A stretch of 8,118 nucleotides of DNA. It comes from Collinsella sp. GTDB lineage: Bacteria > Actinomycetota > Coriobacteriia > Coriobacteriales > Coriobacteriaceae. The position numbers and the translations under genes are program-made. The notes below the pieces were generated by a model. The model saw nothing but the letters and a program-made list of their open reading frames with translations. It was not told where the DNA came from and did no database searches. Shown piece by piece: positions 1-6,178 of the stretch. Each line of letters begins with the position of its first letter. Position 1 is the stretch's first letter. The DNA lies in NCBI GenBank assembly GCA_019419485.1, contig DXZV01000005.1:1-8118 (forward strand). The letters are read 5' to 3'.

Positions 1-830
1 TGGGTGAGTTCGGCGGCACCGGCGCCACGTTCATCGTGCCGCTTCTGCTGATTCTCTTCATGAAGTCCAAGCAGCTCAAGGCCGTCGGTAAGGCCTCGAT
101 TGTTCCTGTTGCCTTTGCTGTCAACGAGCCGCTGCTCTTTGGCGCGCCGATGATCCTTAACCCCTACATGCTCGTCCCCTTTGTTGCCGCTGGTTGCGTC
201 AACGTGAGTGTTGCCAAGTTCTTTATCGATAACGTGGGCATGAACGGCTTCTCCTTCGTGGTGCCTTGGGCTACCCCTGCCCCCATCGGCATCTTCATCA
301 CCACGAACTTCCAGCTTATCGCCCTGGTATTTGTCGCGATTATCATCTTGCTGGACGCCATCATCTACCTTCCGTTCTTGAAGGCATACGATAAGCTGCT
401 CTGCGACCAGGAGGCCGAGCGCGCCGCCGAGCTGGGTCTCGAGTCCGATGGTGCCGCCGCCATCGCCGCCAACGCCCCTGCGCCCGCTGTCGATGCATCC
501 GCCAAGAAGGATGTCGATGGCCTGAAGGTCCTCGTCCTGTGCGCCGGCGCCGGCACCTCTGCCATGCTCGCCAACGCCATCAAGGAAGGTGCCGCACAGA
601 CCGGAGAGAACATCGCTTCCTCCGCAGGCGCCTATGGCCAGCACACTGCCATCATGGATCAGTACGACGTCATCGTGCTCGCCCCGCAGGTTCGTAGCTA
701 CTACAACGACATGAAGGCCGACACCGATCGCCTGGGCATTAAGCTGCTCGCTCCCCGCGGTAAGGAATATATCGACCTTACCCGCGACCCCGCTGGCGCC
801 ATCAAGTGGCTCCGCGAGAACCTCGACTAG
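1..830 (+). CDS. lacE: PTS lactose transporter subunit IICB (LacE), 3' part
   Basis: This is the C-terminal part of the lactose-specific membrane permease EIICB, which moves lactose across the membrane and phosphorylates it. The frame is open from base 3, so the start lies upstream; the GTG at 36 is internal. The IIC portion carries the family signature NEPLLFG followed by LNPYMLVPF (bases about 123-190) and two clear hydrophobic spans (about bases 160-235 and 305-375). An Ala/Pro-rich linker (about 415-510) leads to a IIB domain from about base 520. The phospho-acceptor Cys is codon 540-542, in the motif VLVLCAGAGTSAML. The APQVRSYY and PRGKEYIDLT segments match what I recall of Lactococcus and Lactobacillus LacE, and the C-to-B order is the LacE order. 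A lacG gene follows 75 bases downstream, which supports lactose rather than cellobiose as substrate. EIIA-Lac (lacF) is not in view. Confidence 0.94.
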   Translation, partial: GEFGGTGATFIVPLLLILFMKSKQLKAVGKASIVPVAFAVNEPLLFGAPMILNPYMLVPFVAAGCVNVSVAKFFIDNVGMNGFSFVVPWATPAPIGIFITTNFQLIALVFVAIIILLDAIIYLPFLKAYDKLLCDQEAERAAELGLESDGAAAIAANAPAPAVDASAKKDVDGLKVLVLCAGAGTSAMLANAIKEGAAQTGENIASSAGAYGQHTAIMDQYDVIVLAPQVRSYYNDMKADTDRLGIKLLAPRGKEYIDLTRDPAGAIKWLRENLD

Positions 831-846
831 TTCCTCCCTCTGTTGA

Positions 847-869
847 TGCCCGAATCCCCAGTTCGGGCA
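847..869 (+). repeat. Intercistronic hairpin between lacE and lacG
   Basis: A perfect 8-bp stem (TGCCCGAA, 847-854, with TTCGGGCA, 862-869) encloses a 7-base loop. It begins 16 bases after the lacE stop and ends 36 bases before lacG. A pyrimidine-rich stretch follows but there is no run of T, so it is not a typical intrinsic terminator. It may set relative expression by mRNA processing or by stabilising the upstream transcript; that role is inferred. Confidence 0.6.
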
Positions 870-905
870 CCTCTCCCTATTCCTATCCCACAGAAAGGAT
901 GACTC

Positions 906-2327
906 ATGACCAACCCCATGCAGTTCCCCGACGGCTTTGTGTTTGGCGGCGCCACCGCCGCTTACCAGGTTGAGGGCGAGACCCGTACGCACGGCAAGGG
1001 CAAAGTGCCCTGGGACGATTTCCTGGCAGCTCAGGGTCGCTTCTCCCCCGATCCCGCAAGCGATTTCTACAACAAGTACCCGGTCGATATCGACTTGTGC
1101 CAGCGCTTCGGCATCAACGGTATTCGCGTCTCCATCGCTTGGAGCCGTATCTTCCCCAACGGCACCGGTGAGATTAACCCCGAGGGCGTCGCTTTCTATC
1201 ACGAGCTTTTCGCCGCCTGCAACAAAGCTGGCGTTATCCCCTATGTCACGCTCGATCACTTCGATACGCCCGAGGCCTTCTACCAGGACGGCGGCGAGGG
1301 CTTCCTGACGCGCACGACCATCGACGCCTTTGTCGAGTACGCCAAGTTCTGCTTTGCCGAGTTCACCGAAGTCAAGCACTGGTTCACCTTTAACGAGATT
1401 CCCGCGACCGCCGAGGGCAGCTTTATCGTCGGCAACTGGCCGCACGGCGAGAAGTACCGCCTGGACAAGGCCTTCCAGCTCATGCACAACATGATGGTGG
1501 CCCACGCCAAGGCTGTCGTCGCTTTCCATGAGGGCGGCTTTGAGGGCGTGATCGGCATTGTCCAGAACCTGGAGCCCAAATATCCCCTCGACCCCAACAA
1601 CGCCGCCGACTGCGAGGCAGCTCGCATGGCCGACGTCATCAACAACCGCTGGGTACTCGACGCCACCTTCCGCGGCCACTATGCAGCCGATACCATGGAG
1701 GCTGCGACCAAGCTGGCCCATATCGCCGGCGGCGAGCTCGACGTCCGCGACGAGGACATCGCCGCACTGACCGCCGCGCTCCCCTACAACGATTGCCTGG
1801 GCGTTAACACCTACAAGTGCCAGTTCCTGCGTGCCGCCGAGGGCGAAAACGACATCAACCACAATGGCACCGGCGACAAGGGCTCCTCGCGCTGGTTCCT
1901 CAAGGGCGTGGGCGAGTCATGCGTGCGCGAAGGCGTACCCACCACCGATTGGGACTGGATCATCTATCCCGAGGGCCTCTACGACCTGCTGCTCCGCATT
2001 AAGAACGATTACCCCAACTACAAGAAGATCTACATCACCGAGAACGGCATGGGCTATAAGGACGACTTCGAGGACGGCTTTATCGACGACGCCCCTCGCA
2101 TCGACTACATGCGTCAGCATCTCGCGTGGATCCTCAAGGCAATCGACGGCGGCGTGAACGTCGACGGCTACTTTGTGTGGTCGCTGCAGGACCAGTTCTC
2201 CTGGACCAACGGCTATAACAAGCGCTACGGCCTGTTCTACATCGACTTCGAGACCCAGAAGCGCTATCCCAAGGCGAGTGCGTACTGGTACAAGAACGTC
2301 GCGGAGACCGGCCTGCTTATGGCCTAA
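906..2327 (+). CDS. lacG: 6-phospho-beta-galactosidase (GH1, LacG)
   Basis: This cytoplasmic glycoside hydrolase family 1 enzyme cleaves lactose-6-phosphate, delivered by the lactose PTS, to glucose and galactose-6-phosphate. The protein is 473 aa; Lactococcus LacG is about 468. The N-terminal GH1 signature FVFGGATAAYQVEG is at residues 11-24. The acid/base Glu is E164 in TFNE and the nucleophile is E379 in ITENG. The phosphate-binding trio of the 6-phospho branch is present near the C-terminus: S432, K439 and Y441 in FSWTNGYNKRYG. These residues are offset by +4 from the Lactococcus numbering I recall (E160, E375, S428, K435, Y437). The ATG at 906 follows AGAAAGGA (892-899) at good spacing. 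The gene is 75 bases after lacE, in the same operon, and is followed by a strong terminator. LacG is favoured over a 6-phospho-beta-glucosidase because similarity to LacG runs the whole length, including TDWDWIIYPEGLYD. Confidence 0.96.
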   Translation: MTNPMQFPDGFVFGGATAAYQVEGETRTHGKGKVPWDDFLAAQGRFSPDPASDFYNKYPVDIDLCQRFGINGIRVSIAWSRIFPNGTGEINPEGVAFYHELFAACNKAGVIPYVTLDHFDTPEAFYQDGGEGFLTRTTIDAFVEYAKFCFAEFTEVKHWFTFNEIPATAEGSFIVGNWPHGEKYRLDKAFQLMHNMMVAHAKAVVAFHEGGFEGVIGIVQNLEPKYPLDPNNAADCEAARMADVINNRWVLDATFRGHYAADTMEAATKLAHIAGGELDVRDEDIAALTAALPYNDCLGVNTYKCQFLRAAEGENDINHNGTGDKGSSRWFLKGVGESCVREGVPTTDWDWIIYPEGLYDLLLRIKNDYPNYKKIYITENGMGYKDDFEDGFIDDAPRIDYMRQHLAWILKAIDGGVNVDGYFVWSLQDQFSWTNGYNKRYGLFYIDFETQKRYPKASAYWYKNVAETGLLMA

Positions 2328-2348
2328 CTTTTGCCGCATACCCCTGTC

Positions 2349-2397
2349 GGCCGCATGCGAATCCCTCCACGGGTTCGCATGCGGCCTTTTTGTTTTT
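2349..2397 (+). terminator. Rho-independent terminator of the lac operon
   Basis: A perfect 13-bp stem (2349-2361 with 2374-2386) can extend inwards by a CCC/GGG pairing past one bulged T. It is followed directly by TTTTTGTTTTT (2387-2397). It starts 22 bases after the lacG stop and ends the lacE-lacG transcript before the palindrome cluster and fic. Confidence 0.96.
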
Positions 2398-2419
2398 GGT
2401 GGGCTCGAGCGGATCATTC

Positions 2420-2476
2420 GTCTCGATCTGTAACACGTAACCGAGTATTCCGGCCCTACCTGTTACAGATCGAGAC
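2420..2476. repeat. Imperfect palindrome, copy 1 of a pair
   Basis: A perfect 16-bp inverted repeat (2420-2435 with 2461-2476) encloses a 25-base centre with two further short pairings, GTA/TAC (2437-2439 with 2457-2459) and CCG/CGG (2441-2443 with 2451-2453). The result is one long hairpin with small internal loops. It has no coding content and no T tract. The same architecture recurs 81 bases downstream (2501-2557). Confidence 0.9.
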
Positions 2477-2500
2477 AAACGTTCGAACCAATCCAAACAA

Positions 2501-2557
2501 TGTCAATCTGTAACGTTTGGCCGAGTTTTTCGGTCCCAACCGTTACTGATTGAGACA
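2501..2557. repeat. Imperfect palindrome, copy 2 of a pair
   Basis: This is a diverged copy of the 2420-2476 palindrome. Pairings are TCAATC/GATTGA (2503-2508 with 2548-2553), GTAACG/CGTTAC (2510-2515 with 2541-2546), TTGG/CCAA (2517-2520 with 2536-2539) and CCGA/TCGG (2521-2524 with 2530-2533) around a 5-base loop. It shares ATCTGTAAC, CCGAGT and GAGACAA with copy 1 in the same order. Several differences between the copies occur on both sides of the stem, so pairing is kept. Confidence 0.87.
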
Positions 2558-2615
2558 ATTAGATAGTCAAATCCGCGCTTTCCAAGCAGCTATGAAGCAC
2601 GGCTCTTTCCTTGCT

Positions 2616-2688
2616 TTCAGTATCACGAACATATTTTCGGTATCATTTAATGTTATTATGATACCGAAAATATGTTCGTGATACTGAA
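2616..2688. promoter_or_regulatory. Perfect 31-bp inverted repeat with four phased GTATC/GATAC boxes, probable fic operator
   Basis: The arms 2616-2646 and 2658-2688 are exact reverse complements with an 11-base AT-rich centre. Each arm carries two GTATC boxes (or GATAC on the other arm) flanking CGAA-N6-TTCG. The four boxes start at 2620, 2640, 2660 and 2680, exactly 20 bp apart, so they lie on one face of the helix. The repeat ends 9 bases before the fic ATG and overlaps the likely promoter. The simplest reading is an operator for a multimeric DNA-binding protein; the winged helix of the Fic protein itself is a natural candidate, but that is inferred. Confidence 0.75.
2634..2662 (+). promoter_or_regulatory. 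Candidate fic promoter inside the operator
   Basis: TTTTCG (2634-2639) and TATGAT (2657-2662) are spaced by 17 bases. The -10 matches consensus at 5 of 6 positions and the -35 is weak. A start near 2669 would give a leader of about 30 bases. Both elements lie within or between the palindrome arms, so protein bound to the boxes would block RNA polymerase. Confidence 0.45.
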
Positions 2689-2697
2689 CGGAGCAGC

Positions 2698-3930
2698 ATG
2701 CGCCAGTTTGATTACGCCACAGTCCCAGCGGAACTCGAGGCAACTCCAATCACCAACCTTCTCCTCTCGATACGCGAGCATAAAGGCCGTCAGCTTGTTC
2801 TGGGTCAAGTCAGACCCGAGCTTCTATCGTCCCTTATGGAGGAAGCTAAGATCCAAAGCACCCAATCCTCCAACGGACTTGAAGGAATTGTTACCACCCA
2901 AAAAAGACTCAAAGCAATCATGGCGTATTCCGCCAAGCCAAGCTCCCGCGCAGAGGAAGAAATCGCTGGATACCGAGATGCGCTGTCGCTTATTCACGAG
3001 CAGCACGATTTCATTCCCGTAACGCCATCGGTCATTTTGCAGTTGCATCGTGACCTCATGGCACACACAGCAATCTCGTATGGGGGCCATTGGAAAGATA
3101 GCGATAACGAAATCATCTCCATCGACGATCAAGGCAATCGATTTGTGCGCTTTAGGCCGCCTTCGGCCCTGGCAACCCCCGGACTTATCGAAGAAGCCTG
3201 TCGGTCCCTCAATGATGCCTTATCTCGTCAAGTTTGCGACCCCCTCCTTATATCATTGCGCTTCATCTTCGATTTTGTCAGCATTCATCCCTTCAACGAT
3301 GGCAATGGTAGGATGAGCCGGCTCCTTACAACGCTGCTACTCGAAAAGACTGGATACGACGTTGCGCGTTACATCAGCATCGAACGTCTCATTGAAGACA
3401 ATAAAGCGCTTTACTACAACGCCCTCGCCGCAAGCTCCACTGGATGGAATGAAAATCAAAACACCGAAGTGCCCTTTATCCGTTTTATGCTCGGAACCAT
3501 CCTGGCCGCCTACCGACAGCTCGAGCAGCACACCCAGATTGAATCTGGCACTCACCCCATGTCGAAGCAAGCACGTATAGCTGCTCTATTTCAGCAGAGA
3601 CCCGGCGTCATCAAGAAATCCGACATCCAGTCCAACTGCCCCGATATCAGCGAGATAACCGTTAAACGAACCCTCAGTCAGCTTGTTGGTTGCAGCGCAA
3701 TCGAGAAAACAGGAGCGGGTCGTTCGACGGGCTACATACTCAAAGACGTCCACGCCCTGGAATTATTCTTGCAATCCGCAATACCCGACGGCAGGTCAGA
3801 AATTACAAAAAAGTCCCCAAAGGACAAACTCCTTGAACGCATAAACCGCGCGGAAGATGAAAGCAAAGACGAACTCTACGAAGACTACGGTTCATTCTCA
3901 AGGAATATCAAAGCGAAATACGAAGTCTAG
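2698..3930 (+). CDS. Fic-domain protein (class II, with C-terminal winged helix)
   Basis: This is a probable AMP-transferase or related nucleotidyl-modifying enzyme of 410 aa, cytoplasmic, with unknown target. The Fic core motif HPFNDGNGRMSR is complete at residues 197-208, including catalytic H197, the D201-G-N-G phosphate loop and R205. An inhibitory-helix motif of the [S/T]xxxE[G/N] type lies N-terminal to it, S58 to E62-G63 (SNGLEG), which makes it class II: autoinhibited by its own N-terminal helix. Residues about 288-350 look like a winged helix (SEITVKRTLSQLV recognition helix, then a GRSTGYIL wing), followed by a charged tail. The ATG follows CGGAG closely. Codons are more A/T-ending than in lacG or galM, and the gene sits alone between lacG and lacR with palindromes upstream, which suggests acquisition. 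No separate antitoxin gene is adjacent, in keeping with internal inhibition. Confidence 0.95.
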   Translation: MRQFDYATVPAELEATPITNLLLSIREHKGRQLVLGQVRPELLSSLMEEAKIQSTQSSNGLEGIVTTQKRLKAIMAYSAKPSSRAEEEIAGYRDALSLIHEQHDFIPVTPSVILQLHRDLMAHTAISYGGHWKDSDNEIISIDDQGNRFVRFRPPSALATPGLIEEACRSLNDALSRQVCDPLLISLRFIFDFVSIHPFNDGNGRMSRLLTTLLLEKTGYDVARYISIERLIEDNKALYYNALAASSTGWNENQNTEVPFIRFMLGTILAAYRQLEQHTQIESGTHPMSKQARIAALFQQRPGVIKKSDIQSNCPDISEITVKRTLSQLVGCSAIEKTGAGRSTGYILKDVHALELFLQSAIPDGRSEITKKSPKDKLLERINRAEDESKDELYEDYGSFSRNIKAKYEV

Positions 3931-4025
3931 CCATACCTCAGAATGGCCTCACCCTTGTTGCCCAAAACTATTTGCGAGTCATTTTCCGCGTCATTGTAAA
4001 ACGATAATCCCCGCGCCGGCAGAGG

Positions 4026-4042
4026 GCAGACGTATCGCCTGC
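4026..4042 (-). repeat. Small hairpin just downstream of lacR-like gene
   Basis: On the minus strand GCAGGCG pairs with CGTCTGC (one G-T pair) around a 3-base loop, 8 bases after the stop codon. No T run follows closely, so it is a weak candidate for transcript ending or 3'-end protection. I see no other terminator in the 120 bases between fic and this gene, which converge here. Confidence 0.35.
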
Positions 4043-4050
4043 AGCGTTAG

Positions 4051-4815
4051 CTAACAAATGACCTGCGTGTGTTCCTCGATGGCGGCGCGATCCTCGGCGG
4101 TAATACCCGGCTCGCACACCACGGCGTCCAAATTGTCCAGGCGGCAGAAGGTGTAGAAGTCGCGCTTGCCGATCTTGCTGGAGTCGGCGATCAGATAGCG
4201 CGAGTCCGCCTTGCTAAAGGCGAGCTGCTGGATACGGCCCTCGTCCATGTTGGACGTGGATACGTCACCGTCCAAGATACCGTTGGCGCCGATAAACGCC
4301 GCATCGATGCCCAGCGCACGTAGGGTATCCTCGGCCGTCGGCCCCACAAAAGCGGCAGTGCGGCGGCGGTACATACCGCCCACGAGGCACAGCTCGCAGT
4401 CCTCGCGCTCCTCGAGCAGGTTGAACACCGAAAGCGAATTGGTCACGATACGCAGGCGAAACGCCGGCAGCATCGAGGCCATCTGCTCAACCGTGGTGCC
4501 CGTACCCAAAAAGATGGTCGAGCCTTCCTCGATAAGCTCCACAGCGCGGCGTGCGATCTGCAGCTTTTCCTCGGCATGCTTGGTGCGCTTTTCGCTGTGC
4601 GAATACTCATGGCGCAGCATAGCGTGCGGACGACCCTGCGCACTACGGGCGCCGCCGTGCACGCGCTCGATCTCGCCCAGGCTCGCAAGCTCCTCAAGGT
4701 CGCGGCGGATTGTCATGTCCGATACGCCCAGCGCATCCGAGATCTCCTTGACCGAGACCGTGCCCTGCTCCTCGAGCAGCTGACGAACCTTATCCTGTCG
4801 CTCTGCCTTAATCAC
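4051..4815 (-). CDS. DeoR/LacR-family sugar-phosphate-responsive repressor
   Basis: This 254-aa transcription factor has the standard DeoR layout. The N-terminal helix-turn-helix covers residues about 19-58 (VSVKEISDALGVSDMTIRRDL, then ERVHGGA). The C-terminal ribose-phosphate-isomerase-like effector domain runs from about 80 to 235, with FLGTGTTVEQ (103-111), VTNSL (124-128), LVGGMYRRRTAAFVG and ADSSK (210-214). The last matches the region of Lactococcus LacR (D210, K213 as I recall) that senses tagatose-6-phosphate. The start is GTG at 4815-4813, placed by an AGGA box (4822-4825 on the reverse strand) 6 bases upstream; this also gives the normal DeoR N-terminus. It lies next to lacE-lacG and divergent to galM, so it is a good candidate lactose/galactose repressor. 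The exact effector cannot be read from sequence, so I leave the symbol open. Confidence 0.93.
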   Translation of the reverse strand: MIKAERQDKVRQLLEEQGTVSVKEISDALGVSDMTIRRDLEELASLGEIERVHGGARSAQGRPHAMLRHEYSHSEKRTKHAEEKLQIARRAVELIEEGSTIFLGTGTTVEQMASMLPAFRLRIVTNSLSVFNLLEEREDCELCLVGGMYRRRTAAFVGPTAEDTLRALGIDAAFIGANGILDGDVSTSNMDEGRIQQLAFSKADSRYLIADSSKIGKRDFYTFCRLDNLDAVVCEPGITAEDRAAIEEHTQVIC

Positions 4816-4850
4816 GATGAATCCTCGCCGTTCTTTGCGCGCATATCATT

Positions 4851-4876
4851 CAAACAGTAACGAACAAATTGTATCA
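4851..4876 (-). promoter_or_regulatory. Promoter and putative self-operator of the DeoR-family gene
   Basis: On the minus strand TGATACAAT (4876-4868) is an extended -10 (TGnTATAAT type, one mismatch); no good -35 is visible. Immediately downstream, over the expected start, is TTTGTTCGTTACTGTTTG, with two TGTT-containing boxes (TGTTCG, TGTTTG) 11 bp apart, like sites bound by DeoR-family repressors. This placement would suit autorepression. The operator role is inferred. Confidence 0.45.
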
Positions 4877-4940
4877 GACTCGTACGCGTCAAAAATGAAC
4901 GCCCGCACAGCTCCAATCATCACTTTTTTGAGAAAAATAC

Positions 4941-4957
4941 CCCCAGCTTTAGTGGGG
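4941..4957 (+). repeat. Short inverted repeat upstream of galM
   Basis: CCCCA (4941-4945) pairs with TGGGG (4953-4957) around a 7-base loop, in an A/T-rich stretch about 65 bases before the galM start. It could be part of an operator or leader. I find no convincing -35/-10 pair for galM. Confidence 0.3.
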
Positions 4958-5012
4958 TGTAGTGATAATCTCGCCTGTTCGCGCTACAGTTTGTCGGAAA
5001 TACCTCGATGTT

Positions 5013-5017
5013 AGGAA
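5013..5017 (+). promoter_or_regulatory. Ribosome binding site that fixes the galM start
   Basis: AGGAA lies 4 bases before the ATG at 5022. The frame also contains a GTG at 4962, but that has no ribosome binding site and would add 20 residues that do not resemble the family. Confidence 0.7.
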
Positions 5018-5021
5018 CCAA

Positions 5022-6074
5022 ATGATCACTTCCGAGCTTTTCGGCACCGCGCCGTGCGGTACCCCCGTTCATCGTTACACCCTCGACGGGCCCGAGATCT
5101 GCGTTCGCATTATGGACTATGGCGCCACGGTGCTTGGTATCGATGTGCCCGACATTCCCGGCAACGTGCGCGATGTGGCGCTGGGCTTCGATAAGCTCGA
5201 GGATTACTTTGACAACCCCGCCTGCTTTGGCGCGACCATCGGCCCTGTGGCAAACCGCACCGCTGGCGCCACGATCGCCATCGACGGCACGGACTGGCAT
5301 ATGCCCGCCAACGAGGGCGCCAACAACCTGCACAGCGACCTTGAGCACGGCCTGCACAAACGTGTGTGGGATGTTGAGCTCGACGAGGTCCATAACGCCG
5401 TGCGCATGACCACCTCGCTTAAGGATGGCGAGCTGGGCCTGCCCGGCAACCGAACCTTTACGGCCGTGTTTACCGTTACGCGCACCGGCGTCTTCCGCAT
5501 CGATTATGGCTGCGAGAGCGACCGCGCCACCTACGTGTCCATGACCAACCACACGTACTTTAACCTTGCAGGCCATAACGCCGGCATGGACTGCGAACAT
5601 TTCTTTGTCGCCAACGCCGCCCACTACCTGCCCATTAACGAGCAGAACATCCCCACCGGCGAGATCGCTCCGGTCGAGGGAACACCGTTTGACTTTCGCG
5701 AGCTTCGCCCCGTCGCACCCGGCATGGAGGCCGACGACCCGCAGATCAAGCAGGCCCGTGGCTACGATCACTGCCTGTGCATCGATGGCTATCAGTACGG
5801 CCGCAACCTGCGCCGCGCGATGCACGTCGAGGAGATGTGGACCGGTCGTGAGATGGACTACTACACCACTGCCCCGGGCGTGCAGCTCTACACCGGCAAC
5901 TGGCTGGGCGACGAGCACGCCAAGGACGATGCCAACTATGGCTGGGGCGCCGGCTTTGCCCTCGAGGCCGAGATGTACCCCGACACGCCGCACCAGCCTC
6001 TGTTCCCGCAGGGCATTGTGGGCCCGGGTCATCCCTATAGCAATGTGATCGAATATCACTTTATGAGGCACTAA
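5022..6074 (+). CDS. galM: Aldose 1-epimerase (galactose mutarotase)
   Basis: This cytoplasmic mutarotase interconverts alpha and beta anomers of galactose and glucose. From the ATG at 5022 it is 350 aa, normal for the family. The GalM signature residues can be followed: GPVANRTAGA (75-84), the NNLHSD segment with H104, catalytic base or acid H177 in TNHTYFNLAG, D249 in ARGYDH, and catalytic E315 in GFALEAE followed by YPDTPHQ. These correspond in order to H96, H170, D243 and E304 of the Lactococcus enzyme as I recall it. The gene is transcribed divergently from the DeoR-family repressor and ends at its own terminator, so it is a single-gene unit. Co-location with lactose genes fits a role in handling free galactose or glucose, although PTS-imported lactose gives galactose-6-phosphate, which GalM does not use. 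Confidence 0.94.
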   Translation: MITSELFGTAPCGTPVHRYTLDGPEICVRIMDYGATVLGIDVPDIPGNVRDVALGFDKLEDYFDNPACFGATIGPVANRTAGATIAIDGTDWHMPANEGANNLHSDLEHGLHKRVWDVELDEVHNAVRMTTSLKDGELGLPGNRTFTAVFTVTRTGVFRIDYGCESDRATYVSMTNHTYFNLAGHNAGMDCEHFFVANAAHYLPINEQNIPTGEIAPVEGTPFDFRELRPVAPGMEADDPQIKQARGYDHCLCIDGYQYGRNLRRAMHVEEMWTGREMDYYTTAPGVQLYTGNWLGDEHAKDDANYGWGAGFALEAEMYPDTPHQPLFPQGIVGPGHPYSNVIEYHFMRH

Positions 6075-6100
6075 GCCCACAACGCGACATATCGCACAGC

Positions 6101-6136
6101 AACGCCCGCCGGCACCACCGCCGACGGGCGTTTTTT
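6101..6136 (+). terminator. Rho-independent terminator of galM
   Basis: A 13-bp stem with one mismatch (6101-6113 with 6120-6132) closes a 6-base loop and runs into TTTTTT (6131-6136). It lies 27 bases after the galM stop. Confidence 0.93.
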
Positions 6137-6178
6137 CATCTTTTGGCTCATTTTCGCTGTGACTGTATGAGTGACATA

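Noticed and set aside
1917..2417. Minus-strand open frame of 166 codons opposite the lacG 3' end
   Set aside because: Shadow of lacG in high-GC DNA; it starts inside the lac terminator region and shows no recognisable domain.
2567..2749. Minus-strand 60-codon frame through the fic operator
   Set aside because: It consists largely of the translated palindrome and the start of fic; no ribosome binding site or family pattern.
3963..3971. CAAAACTAT shared with the arm of the 157-bp element
   Set aside because: Nine bases only, with no matching flank; expected by chance at this length and composition.
4962..5021. Longer galM starting at GTG 4962
   Set aside because: No ribosome binding site, and the extra 20 residues do not look like a mutarotase N-terminus; AGGAA supports ATG 5022.
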